Positions 24,379 to 31,615 of a stretch of DNA of 64,000 nucleotides are shown here, in pieces. The notes beneath the pieces are model-generated. The model saw only the letters and a program-made list of their open reading frames with translations, searched no databases and was not told the origin of the DNA. Every line of letters begins with the position of its first letter. Position 1 is the stretch's first letter. Both the position numbers and the translations under genes were made by a program. The stretch spans positions 1,091,626 to 1,155,625 of the forward strand of contig JAFEAQ010000011.1 in the NCBI GenBank assembly GCA_018266295.1. The letters are read 5' to 3'. This stretch comes from Bdellovibrionales bacterium (GTDB lineage Bacteria; Bdellovibrionota; Bdellovibrionia; Bdellovibrionales; Bdellovibrionaceae).

Positions 24379-24944
24379 TAACCCATCTCACTGCAATCAA
24401 CGTCGACCTCTTCATCCAATTTATCACTTGGATCGATGAAACAGCCTCCCGGAGTTGTTACGCCGGCATCATTGCATTCAAACTCACGCACGACATAGCC
24501 ATCACTGATCTTGCCGGTAACATCACGACCGAAAAGAACTCCGCCGACATCTAAAGAACGTCCGTCTTTTCCTGCGAGCACAAAGGTTTGGGTGTAATTC
24601 ACATCCCAGAACTGACGCCCAAAGCACTCAGATCCATCGGCATGAATGACATGAACCTGTGAGCACTTTTTAACGCCCCACTTTTTCTCAGACACGGGGA
24701 TCGACATGATCGCATCATCACCGCCCGCAGAGTTGTAATCATAGTTTGGCAGTGCCAGCACGGGAACTTCGTAAGTCCCTTTCTGCTTCGTCGAAGAATC
24801 GGTATAGTCGATTTGAATGGTGTTGTTGCCATTTCCAGCATCATAGCGAATGTCGTTTTCTTTCGTATGACAAGTCAGGGTAGCAGAGCCGGCGTAAGCT
24901 GCGGTTGAAAGGCAAAGCATACCAAGCGCGATCAATGTCTTCAT
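24375..24944 (-). CDS. Small secreted protein, unknown
   Basis: 189 residues from the ATG at 24944, which has AAGGAG 6 bases upstream; the open frame extends 470 bases further but that part is antisense to rppH and lacks signals. Signal peptide (LIALGMLCLSTAAYAGSA) followed by a beta-rich body with six cysteines (LTCHTKEND, VKKCSQVHVIH, GSECFGRQF, FECNDAG, GGCFIDP, DVDCSEMG), an Asp/Glu-rich C-terminus, and no known motif. The pattern suggests a disulphide-stabilised periplasmic or secreted protein. It ends in the converging PBP gene. Confidence 0.75.
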   Translation of the reverse strand: MKTLIALGMLCLSTAAYAGSATLTCHTKENDIRYDAGNGNNTIQIDYTDSSTKQKGTYEVPVLALPNYDYNSAGGDDAIMSIPVSEKKWGVKKCSQVHVIHADGSECFGRQFWDVNYTQTFVLAGKDGRSLDVGGVLFGRDVTGKISDGYVVREFECNDAGVTTPGGCFIDPSDKLDEEVDVDCSEMGY

Positions 24945-25035
24945 GGAGTCTCCTTTTAATGAAGGAGCTAAACTACCCGGTCGCCAGAAATTTTCAGCGA
25001 CAAAACCAAGAAGAGATTTGAATTTCTCGTCAAAT

Positions 25036-25488
25036 CTAAGCTTTGATCGGAAAACCCAAAAGCCCCAGGGCTTCAAGGTAAGCGGCCTTCTTCCAATGAA
25101 CAATCCGGTCATAGGCTTGTTGCGGAGTAAACCAAGCAAAGCGCGCAAACTCGTCACGCTCCTTAATACTTTCGGCAACAATTTTCGAACCATCGAGAAC
25201 AAAGTAAATATGTTGCTGCCCAATGAAATGGGTCTTCTTGAAAAGACCTTCCGGAAAATTGTATGCAATCCATTCCTCAGTCTGACGAAGAATGGTGATT
25301 TTACGAATGCCGACTTCTTCATCCATCTCGCGATGAAGAGCTTCGACAATCGTTTCGCCGTCTTCCATTCCGCCTTGTGGAAACTGCCATTGACCGGCCT
25401 GCCCCTGGCGCTCACCTAAAAGGACAAGACCATCTTGTGCCAGAAAGATTCCGCACACACCCCGTCTGTATTTATCTTTGGATTTCAT
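25036..25488 (-). CDS. rppH: Nudix hydrolase, RppH-like RNA pyrophosphohydrolase
   Basis: 150 residues. The Nudix box is complete: GGMEDGETIVEALHREMDEEVG (G-x5-E-x7-R-E-U-x-E-E-x-G). The surrounding WQFPQGG and AYNFPE segments, and the position of the box, are those of RppH, which removes pyrophosphate from the 5' triphosphate end of mRNA and so starts decay. Bdellovibrio is known to have such an enzyme. It follows the MBL hydrolase gene by only 2 bases and forms a two-gene unit with it. Confidence 0.87.
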   Translation of the reverse strand: MKSKDKYRRGVCGIFLAQDGLVLLGERQGQAGQWQFPQGGMEDGETIVEALHREMDEEVGIRKITILRQTEEWIAYNFPEGLFKKTHFIGQQHIYFVLDGSKIVAESIKERDEFARFAWFTPQQAYDRIVHWKKAAYLEALGLLGFPIKA

Positions 25489-25490
25489 AG

Positions 25491-26471
25491 TTAGATCTTA
25501 ACTGTCAGGCCTTCGTATGCAAAGTCCCATTGAACCGCACTGAGCGTTTCGCTGTTTTCTTTCGCCGTATTGAGACGCCAGTCATAGTATTCCAGTGTTT
25601 GACGTTTTAACTCTTGCACCTGCTGAATTGTCGCACCTGGATCATGATGCGCGAAAAGAACTTGTTTAATGCCTTCGCGGAAAGCGATGTCGAGTCCCAC
25701 TTGAGCAGCACTGTGACCCCAGTTGGCTTTTTCTGCAAGCTCTGGGAATGTGTACTGAGCATCGTAATACATCAAATCCACTCCTTGGTAGAGTGGCAGA
25801 TCGGGCCCCAGCTCTTCACGTGACACGCGAGTTCCCTCGGTATCCACACAGTGAGAGTAGACCTTGCCGTTACTTTCAATACGGAAACCCCAACAAGGAT
25901 CTGGATGATCTAACTTGTAAGGAGTGACTGTCATATCATCAATTTCAATCGCCTGACGAGGTTGCAAAACATGGAAGTGAATCTTCGCAGCCAGTGATTC
26001 AAACGGTACTGGGAAGTATGGCTTCATAAAGACGCCGCGGATGAGCTTTTCCATTTCTTCTTGAACGGCATAATAGTGAATTTGTACACCAGGAACAAAG
26101 TGTGGAGTGAAGAAAGGCAAACCGATCACATGATCCCAGTGAAAGTGAGTCATGAAAATGTGGAAAGGACCTTTGCTCGCGCCGGCTTTACCACTCATGA
26201 TCTGCTCACTCAGAGAACGAATGCCGCTACCGCCATCAATGATGAGTCTGTTCTTGGGACTCTTCACTTCCACGCAAGTCGTTGCCGCCCCATAACCGCC
26301 CAAATGGGAAGCGCCCAAAGAATCAATGTACTTTGAAACAGCAGCAGACTCACGATGACCAGCATTGAAAAACCCGCGCAAGAGTCCTTCGATATGATTG
26401 GTCCAATCCGATGGAGATGGGGATGATGGCAAAGAACCGCGCACGCCCCAATACTTCATTGTTAACGACAT
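25491..26471 (-). CDS. MBL-fold metallohydrolase
   Basis: 326 residues. HFHWDHVIGLPFF is the metallo-beta-lactamase HxHxDH motif; other ligands follow (DGGSGIRS upstream, SHCVDTEG and HHDPGATIQQ downstream). The start MKYWGVRGSLPS is typical of a family of phosphodiesterase-like MBL proteins (PhnP, ribonuclease Z relatives) found in delta-proteobacteria. Substrate unknown. It is transcribed with rppH, which could hint at nucleotide or RNA metabolism. ATG at 26471 or 12 bases later is possible. Confidence 0.82.
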   Translation of the reverse strand: MSLTMKYWGVRGSLPSSPSPSDWTNHIEGLLRGFFNAGHRESAAVSKYIDSLGASHLGGYGAATTCVEVKSPKNRLIIDGGSGIRSLSEQIMSGKAGASKGPFHIFMTHFHWDHVIGLPFFTPHFVPGVQIHYYAVQEEMEKLIRGVFMKPYFPVPFESLAAKIHFHVLQPRQAIEIDDMTVTPYKLDHPDPCWGFRIESNGKVYSHCVDTEGTRVSREELGPDLPLYQGVDLMYYDAQYTFPELAEKANWGHSAAQVGLDIAFREGIKQVLFAHHDPGATIQQVQELKRQTLEYYDWRLNTAKENSETLSAVQWDFAYEGLTVKI

Positions 26472-26540
26472 ATGGGATTAGAATGACTGGGGATGAGATT
26501 GCTTGCAAATAAAATTTGTTGACCGTCGACAAGACTCTAC

Positions 26541-26825
26541 TCAGGTATTTGCCTTGTCGTAATTCACTCTCAAAAACTTGGACTTAGGTTGAGCCATACA
26601 TGTTTTAAATGTTCGATCCTTCGATTGTTCGTTCACTCGGCCTTCGATCGAATCGACCTCTCCTTGTTCAAGAAATGCGGAGCACGTTCCACAAATTCCT
26701 TCCAAACAAGAATATGGCGGATTTATTTGAAGTCTCAACGCCGCCTCAAGAACAGATTGGTACTCTGTCATTGTGGTTTCATGCTCTTGACCGTTGATTG
26801 TGAAAACTACTTTTACATCAGACAT
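26541..26825 (-). CDS. 2Fe-2S ferredoxin, plant type
   Basis: 94 residues. The ligands are Cys40, Cys45, Cys48 and Cys76 (C-x4-C-x2-C-x27-C) in SCLEGICGTCSAFLEQG and KTCMAQP, as in ring-hydroxylase ferredoxins. It carries single electrons to an unidentified partner in the cytoplasm. Its ATG overlaps the stop of the FadL-type porin gene by one base (TAATG), an unusual pairing since a porin has no need of a ferredoxin; cotranslation suggests uptake and oxidation of one substrate. Confidence 0.9.
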   Translation of the reverse strand: MSDVKVVFTINGQEHETTMTEYQSVLEAALRLQINPPYSCLEGICGTCSAFLEQGEVDSIEGRVNEQSKDRTFKTCMAQPKSKFLRVNYDKANT

Positions 26826-28072
26826 TAGAATGAAAAGGCCGTACCCACGAGCATTGTAAACACGTGCTGAGTAACGACCACCTCCTCTGTTGTTTGATTG
26901 ATTTGTTGAATCGATTTACCACGCCCACCGGTGTAGTAACCACCAAAAGTATAATCGATTTTGTCTCCGGAGGTGAATGCCAAGTTCGCACTGAAACCAA
27001 GTTGATCCACTTTATCCGGCTGAGCACCCGAGATTGCCGTATCCGGATTGGGATGTGATGAAAAGTTCGTAAACGCGCCCATACGTACTTTCAACCAAGG
27101 CATCACTCGCTTCTCGACTCCCGCAGAGACGTTCCAAATCGCCCGATGCTTCCAATGAGTTGCAATCGTCGGATCGTTAAAATCGTTGTATTCCATGGCT
27201 TGATAAAGACTCGCATCGGCAGACACGTTTAAGTCTTCGCTTTCATGATAAGCCACACCAATAGAAAGTTTGCCGGGAATATTCACATTGGTTTTTTCAT
27301 CCGGGCGATTCACCGTAGTGACCGCATAAGGATTGGTATCAACCTTCGAGGAAAAATAAGAACCGCTGCCTTTAACTGTCAAATTCGGTGTGCGTAAGCT
27401 CGTCCCGAAAGACCATTTATCCGAAAGTTTCCAGTGATAACCCAGAATCGCAACAATGGCGTTTTCAACCAAGGTCTTCTCAGAGCTGAATAACACCGCT
27501 TCGCTGGCGGTTGGAAAACTGCTGTCATTCAGAGAACGCGTGTAGCTTCGCGCCGTGTAGTACATCGTTAGACCCAAGGACTCCGTTTCTGAGATTGGCT
27601 TTGCCACTGCGGCCCCAACCCACAAGGACTCATCGACATAAGACAACGTGGTGGTATTTTCAGTGCTGGCGCGCAAGTCGCCTTTATAACTATCAAAGTC
27701 AGGTACCACGATAGAAAATGCGATCGTATAGCCATCCCGGCGAATCACGCTGCCGGTGGAAGAAGGAATCGCACGAAAAAAGCCCTGATTGATTCGCAGA
27801 GGTGCTTTTGTGAAGTCCTCTTCTTTGCCAAAGGTTGTATCAAATTTTTTGTAGATACCTACTGCGGCTGAAAACGAATGCCCTTGCAAGAAGGCCAACC
27901 CCGCGGGGTTATAGTAAGCCAAGGCCGACGCATCGCTATTCATTGCGGTGTAAGCTCCACCCATTCCCGCAGCCTGATCGCCGATCAAAATGGAGTTATA
28001 ATTTGAAAAGGCGGCCATCGCTGGCTGAGCCAACAATAAGAGCAACAAACCGTTGAAGTATTTTAATGACAT
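26825..28072 (-). CDS. FadL/OMPP1-family outer-membrane transporter
   Basis: 415 residues. Signal peptide (LLLLLAQPAMA) and the N-terminal plug hatch of the family: GDQAAGMGGAYTAMNSDASALAYYNPAGLAF. The rest is a 14-strand barrel, ending FTMLVGTAFSF with terminal Phe. Such proteins let long-chain fatty acids or aromatic hydrocarbons cross the outer membrane. The next gene encodes a 2Fe-2S ferredoxin and is coupled to it. It is divergent from the SbmA-like ABC gene with a 75-base shared promoter region. Confidence 0.88.
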   Translation of the reverse strand: MSLKYFNGLLLLLLAQPAMAAFSNYNSILIGDQAAGMGGAYTAMNSDASALAYYNPAGLAFLQGHSFSAAVGIYKKFDTTFGKEEDFTKAPLRINQGFFRAIPSSTGSVIRRDGYTIAFSIVVPDFDSYKGDLRASTENTTTLSYVDESLWVGAAVAKPISETESLGLTMYYTARSYTRSLNDSSFPTASEAVLFSSEKTLVENAIVAILGYHWKLSDKWSFGTSLRTPNLTVKGSGSYFSSKVDTNPYAVTTVNRPDEKTNVNIPGKLSIGVAYHESEDLNVSADASLYQAMEYNDFNDPTIATHWKHRAIWNVSAGVEKRVMPWLKVRMGAFTNFSSHPNPDTAISGAQPDKVDQLGFSANLAFTSGDKIDYTFGGYYTGGRGKSIQQINQTTEEVVVTQHVFTMLVGTAFSF

Positions 28073-28147
28073 TCCCTTGCGTCTCCACTAGCTAGTACTG
28101 CAAAATTAAATGATTATTGACGACAAAAGTCCACCAGAAGGTTCTCA

Positions 28148-29857
28148 ATGAACTCTCAAACTGCAAAAACATCTCCGATCCGCACTGTTCTAAAAGAACT
28201 CGTGCTGCCTTATTGGACACGTTCGGAAGATCGATGGCGCGCTCGTGGACTTTTAGCACTCACTCTCGTGCTCATCATGGGTATGGTTTACGCCTTAGTT
28301 TTGCTGAATCGCTGGAACCAGGCGTTCTACGATGCTCTTCAGAATCTTGATAAAGCCGAATTTGTCAGCCAGCTGTGGCGTTTTTTCTTTATTGCGCTGT
28401 TTTACTCCGTGATCATGGCCTACAAGTTTTATGTCCTGCAAAGTCTCGCAATCGGCTGGCGCAAATGGATCACCGAAAAGAGCTTGCACCGCTGGCTGAG
28501 TGAAAAGAATTTTTACTACTGGCAGTTCAACGGACATCAACACGACAATCCGGATCAGCGTCTTTCCGAAGATATTCACGAACTCACCGATCTGAGTCTT
28601 GAGATTTCCGAAAAGGTCCTCCGCGAGTTCATAACTTTTGTGTCGTTTATCGGCATTCTGTGGGGTCTTTCAAGCTCCTTCAAATTCACGGCCTTTGGTT
28701 ATGATATCGAGCTTTATCGTTACCTTGTTTGGGTTTGCTTGTTTTACGCGGCGATCGGTACTTTCATCGTTCACAAAATCGGAAATCCGCTCTCGACACT
28801 GAACTTCATGCAGCAGAAACTCGAAGCCGACTTCCGTTACTTCTTAGTGCGTCTGCGTGAAAACAGCGAGAATGTGGCTTTACTCAACGGTGAAAAAGCC
28901 GAACAGCAAAAGCTTTCGACGAAGTTCTTCCAAGTCGTGGGTAATTTCAAAGCGCTCATCTCTCGCCAGAAGAAACTGATTCTAACGACGAATATTTACG
29001 GTCAGTTGGCTTATATCTTTCCGTTTGTGGTTGCATCACCAAAAGTGTTCACCAAAGAGATCACTCTCGGCCAGCTTTTCCAAATCAGCAGCGCCTTTGG
29101 CCAAGTTCAAGGGTCGGTCTCTGTGTTTGTGGATATGTATGCGAAGATCGCGCGACTGCATTCGGTCGCTCTGCGTTTGGGCGGATTCTTAAGCTTGCTC
29201 GAAGAAAATCGCGAGCTTCGCGAAAAAGGCCTGAGTGGAAAATTCCATGCGACCGATGGTGCGGATCTTACGACCGAAGACCTTCGCGTTCTGACTCCTC
29301 AACAGCAGACTTTGCTGACAGGTATGAACTTGAAGCTCGCTCCGGGAACGCGTTTGCTAATCACTGCGCCGTCTGGAAAAGGCAAAACCACTTTGCTTCG
29401 GACGCTGAATGGCATCTGGCCTTTCATTGATGGACAGATTCGTTTGCCTCGTCACAGCCATCGCCTCGTGCTGACACAAAAAGCGTATCTACCGATCGGA
29501 ACTCTGCGTGCGGCTCTTGCCTATCCTCTTGAGGCGGAAGCCTTCAGTAATCAAGACATGGTCTCAGCTCTTGCCAGCACGAAACTAAATTCGCTGATTC
29601 AGCACCTCGATGAAGAAGACAACTGGTCACAGCGCCTTTCTTCGGGCGAACAGCAACGCCTGGCTCTCTCGCGCGCCTTCTTGCAAAAGCCGCAGGTTTT
29701 ATTTTTAGATGAAGCCACTTCGGCCCTTGAAAAAGACACCGAAGCCGAGATCTATCACGCTCTGGTTGCGGCTTTCCCGCAAATGATTCTTATCAGTTTC
29801 AACCACGAAACGGGCCCGCTGACAGCATTCCATAACGAGTCCTTAAGCCTCTCTTAA
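28148..29857 (+). CDS. SbmA/BacA-type ABC transporter with fused ATPase (YddA-like)
   Basis: 569 residues in two parts. Residues 30-330 are the ABC_membrane_2 domain shared by SbmA, BacA, YddA and Rv1819c: NRWNQAFYDALQNLD, FYYWQFNGHQHDNPDQRLSEDI and LNFMQQKLEADFRYFLVRLRENSE are hallmark segments, with about six helices. Residues 385-565 are an ABC ATPase: Walker A APSGKGKTTL (A in place of the usual first G), signature LSSGEQQRLALSRA, and Walker B VLFLDEATSALE. SbmA/BacA proteins import modified antimicrobial peptides or B12. It is upstream of the radical SAM enzyme on the same strand with a 233-base gap, so it may share the peptide system's substrate but need not share its transcript. Confidence 0.9.
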   Translation: MNSQTAKTSPIRTVLKELVLPYWTRSEDRWRARGLLALTLVLIMGMVYALVLLNRWNQAFYDALQNLDKAEFVSQLWRFFFIALFYSVIMAYKFYVLQSLAIGWRKWITEKSLHRWLSEKNFYYWQFNGHQHDNPDQRLSEDIHELTDLSLEISEKVLREFITFVSFIGILWGLSSSFKFTAFGYDIELYRYLVWVCLFYAAIGTFIVHKIGNPLSTLNFMQQKLEADFRYFLVRLRENSENVALLNGEKAEQQKLSTKFFQVVGNFKALISRQKKLILTTNIYGQLAYIFPFVVASPKVFTKEITLGQLFQISSAFGQVQGSVSVFVDMYAKIARLHSVALRLGGFLSLLEENRELREKGLSGKFHATDGADLTTEDLRVLTPQQQTLLTGMNLKLAPGTRLLITAPSGKGKTTLLRTLNGIWPFIDGQIRLPRHSHRLVLTQKAYLPIGTLRAALAYPLEAEAFSNQDMVSALASTKLNSLIQHLDEEDNWSQRLSSGEQQRLALSRAFLQKPQVLFLDEATSALEKDTEAEIYHALVAAFPQMILISFNHETGPLTAFHNESLSLS

Positions 29858-29939
29858 TGCGCCGTGACCCGGAAAAGCGACCTGGTACCTTTTCGACAAT
29901 CCGGTAATAGTTACATTGTGGCCCTATGAGGGGTTTTGT

Positions 29940-29955
29940 TGGGACCTTTATGGCA
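29940..29955 (+). promoter_or_regulatory. Candidate sigma-54 promoter of the radical SAM operon
   Basis: TGGGACCTTTATGGCA fits TGGCAC-N5-TTGCW with one mismatch in each box; the GG and GC pairs are at the correct spacing. It lies 135 bases before the radical SAM ATG. The operon it would drive encodes a sigma-54-dependent regulator, so autoregulation is plausible. The match is weaker than at 1997-2012. Confidence 0.4.
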
Positions 29956-30049
29956 TATTGCTAAGTTTCTGTTTTTACTTGGTTTTCATCTGTGGTGGCA
30001 AAAGGAAAACTGGCCCTTGAATTGCACATTTTCACCCTTGGAAGTGGAT

Positions 30050-30066
30050 GGTGACATAAGGTCACC
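30050..30066. promoter_or_regulatory. Perfect inverted repeat upstream of the radical SAM gene, possible operator
   Basis: GGTGACATAAGGTCACC: 6-base arms GGTGAC / GTCACC with a 5-base spacer, ending 24 bases before the ATG at 30091. It has the symmetry of a dimer binding site and lies in the leader or near the start of transcription. It could instead be a small RNA hairpin affecting translation. Confidence 0.45.
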
Positions 30067-30090
30067 AGATAGCCACTATGGGGAAGATTC

Positions 30091-31398
30091 ATGGAACTGC
30101 GACGCTACAAAGACATTCTAGCGCTGAAATCAGAAGAGGGCACTCTTCTGGCGTTCCATTCGCGCAATATGGAAGTCGCACAAATTTCCGAAGACGCTTG
30201 GGTGAACATGAGCCCGACAACCTTGCTGAATTCGACTCCTTCTGAAGCCGTCCTCAAAGAGTGCGAAGCCATCGCTGAGCTCAAAACTTGGAACCAAGAA
30301 GAAAACGCTGAGGTTAAAACCAGCAAGATCAGCAACAACATCCGTTTCCTGACAATCAACGTGACTCAAATCTGCAACCTCCACTGCTCATACTGCGCAG
30401 CCGGTGGCGATGGAACTTTCGGCGATAGCATCGCCAAAATCTCTATCGAAAAAACTTTGCCGCAGATTAAATTCTTCCTCGATCGCCTGCCTGCGGGCCT
30501 AAGTTTCAACGTGAGCTTCCTCGGTGGTGAGCCTTTACTTTACGCTGAAGGCCTCGAGATGATCGCAAAGTACATTGCTGAGATCGCACCTGAGCGCACT
30601 GTGAACTACACGATCATCACGAACGGCACGCTGTTAACAGATAAGAATGTCGATCTACTCGCGCGCATGAAAGCAACAGTAACCATCAGCTTGGATGGCC
30701 CTGCAGAAATCAACGATCGCATGCGTCCGACAAAGAACGGAACTTCATCAACGGCAATGATCGTGAAAGGCCTTGAAAAAGTCCTCGCACGCAAATCTGA
30801 ATTCAGCCACGTGATGATCCACGGAGTTTTCGACAGCCACAATATGGAGCTCGTGAAAGCTTACGAGTTCTATTCTCAGTTCAACGTGGACAGCTACGAT
30901 TTCTCATTCTCGGTTTCTGACAACAACCCGCGCGCGACTCAAGAGTACATGAAACAAATGACTCAAGTTGCAGCTTTGGCCTATGCAAAAGGCGGAGAAG
31001 TGGCTCTCAGAAAGATCCGCGCGTTTGAACAACATTTTCAGTCTTTGGATCAACAACGCCGTACCGAGAACTATTGCGGTGCCGGCAAGTCTTTCTTGAT
31101 GATCGATGCCCGCAATCAGATTTACACATGCCCTTGGGATGTGAACGAAAAGAAAGAACAAGTTGGCCAAGGAACGGAGTTAAACGAAAAGGCTTTGGAA
31201 GCGTACCAAAAGCCCATCCTCGAGCAGAACAAGTGTGAAAACTGCTGGGCGCGATTCCTGTGCGGCGGCGGCTGCATGTTCGCCCATAAGCATGGCTCAG
31301 GATCTAAGAACGTTAAAGATACGCAATTTTGCGAAAGAACAAGATTTATGGTGGCGCTGGCACTGATCTACTACGAAAGGTGTCGAAGCGCTGCTTGA
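30091..31398 (+). CDS. Radical SAM/SPASM peptide maturase
   Basis: 435 residues. Residues 1-85 form an N-terminal domain without cysteine clusters, possibly a peptide-recognition (PqqD-like) element. The radical SAM motif is CNLHCSYC (Cys95, 99, 102), then GGEPLLYAEGLEMI, ITNGTLL and SLDGPAEINDRMRP. The C-terminal SPASM domain is complete: Cys329, Cys347, then C-x2-C-x5-C-x3-C (382, 385, 391, 395) and Cys414, ligands for two auxiliary 4Fe-4S clusters. Enzymes of this class install thioether or carbon-carbon links, or epimers, in ribosomal peptides (PqqE, QhpD, SCIFF maturases), or activate sulphatases. The sulphatase route is unlikely because no sulphatase is near and a small peptide gene follows 31 bases later. 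Cofactor set and role as peptide maturase are inferred; the reaction is unknown. Confidence 0.9.
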   Translation: MELRRYKDILALKSEEGTLLAFHSRNMEVAQISEDAWVNMSPTTLLNSTPSEAVLKECEAIAELKTWNQEENAEVKTSKISNNIRFLTINVTQICNLHCSYCAAGGDGTFGDSIAKISIEKTLPQIKFFLDRLPAGLSFNVSFLGGEPLLYAEGLEMIAKYIAEIAPERTVNYTIITNGTLLTDKNVDLLARMKATVTISLDGPAEINDRMRPTKNGTSSTAMIVKGLEKVLARKSEFSHVMIHGVFDSHNMELVKAYEFYSQFNVDSYDFSFSVSDNNPRATQEYMKQMTQVAALAYAKGGEVALRKIRAFEQHFQSLDQQRRTENYCGAGKSFLMIDARNQIYTCPWDVNEKKEQVGQGTELNEKALEAYQKPILEQNKCENCWARFLCGGGCMFAHKHGSGSKNVKDTQFCERTRFMVALALIYYERCRSAA

Positions 31399-31429
31399 AC
31401 CACAACCACTAGGACATGACGGAGCAACA

Positions 31430-31597
31430 ATGATGAAATTCCTAACTCTACTAAAGGAAAAGATGATGGAAAAATTAGAGAAAAAACACATTAAGAAGCT
31501 GAAGCCACAAACATCTCAGCCTTCACATTTCGGTGCTGGTAACGGCGGCAATCCGTGCCCTCCAGTTGGTGGCGATATTTTGGTACCAAACAACTAG
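31430..31597 (+). CDS. Putative RiPP precursor peptide (55 residues)
   Basis: Too short for usual gene lists. ATG at 31430 (a second ATG follows) with GGAG 5 bases upstream, ending TAG at 31595-31597. The first 26 residues are a charged amphipathic helix of Met, Leu, Lys and Glu (leader-like). The remainder is helix-free and unlike it: KPQTSQPSHFGAGNGG, then NPCPPVGGDILVPNN, with one Cys (residue 43), three Gly-Gly or Gly-Ala-Gly points and no basic residue after Lys25. This leader plus Gly/Asn/Pro/Cys core is the layout of radical SAM-modified peptides. Gaps are 31 bases to the maturase gene and 18 to the kinase gene. The coding call is good; the RiPP role is inference. No export peptidase is adjacent. 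Confidence 0.75.
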   Translation: MMKFLTLLKEKMMEKLEKKHIKKLKPQTSQPSHFGAGNGGNPCPPVGGDILVPNN

Positions 31598-31615
31598 TTC
31601 GAGGACTGACTAACG

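Noticed and set aside
24945-25415. Long N-terminal extension of the secreted protein gene
   Set aside because: The frame stays open but the part is antisense to rppH, has no signal peptide and no ribosome site; the ATG at 24944 has AAGGAG and a clean signal peptide.
29936-30121. 61-codon frame upstream of the radical SAM gene
   Set aside because: TTG start with no ribosome site; it crosses the radical SAM start and the inverted repeat, and its composition is unlike a protein.
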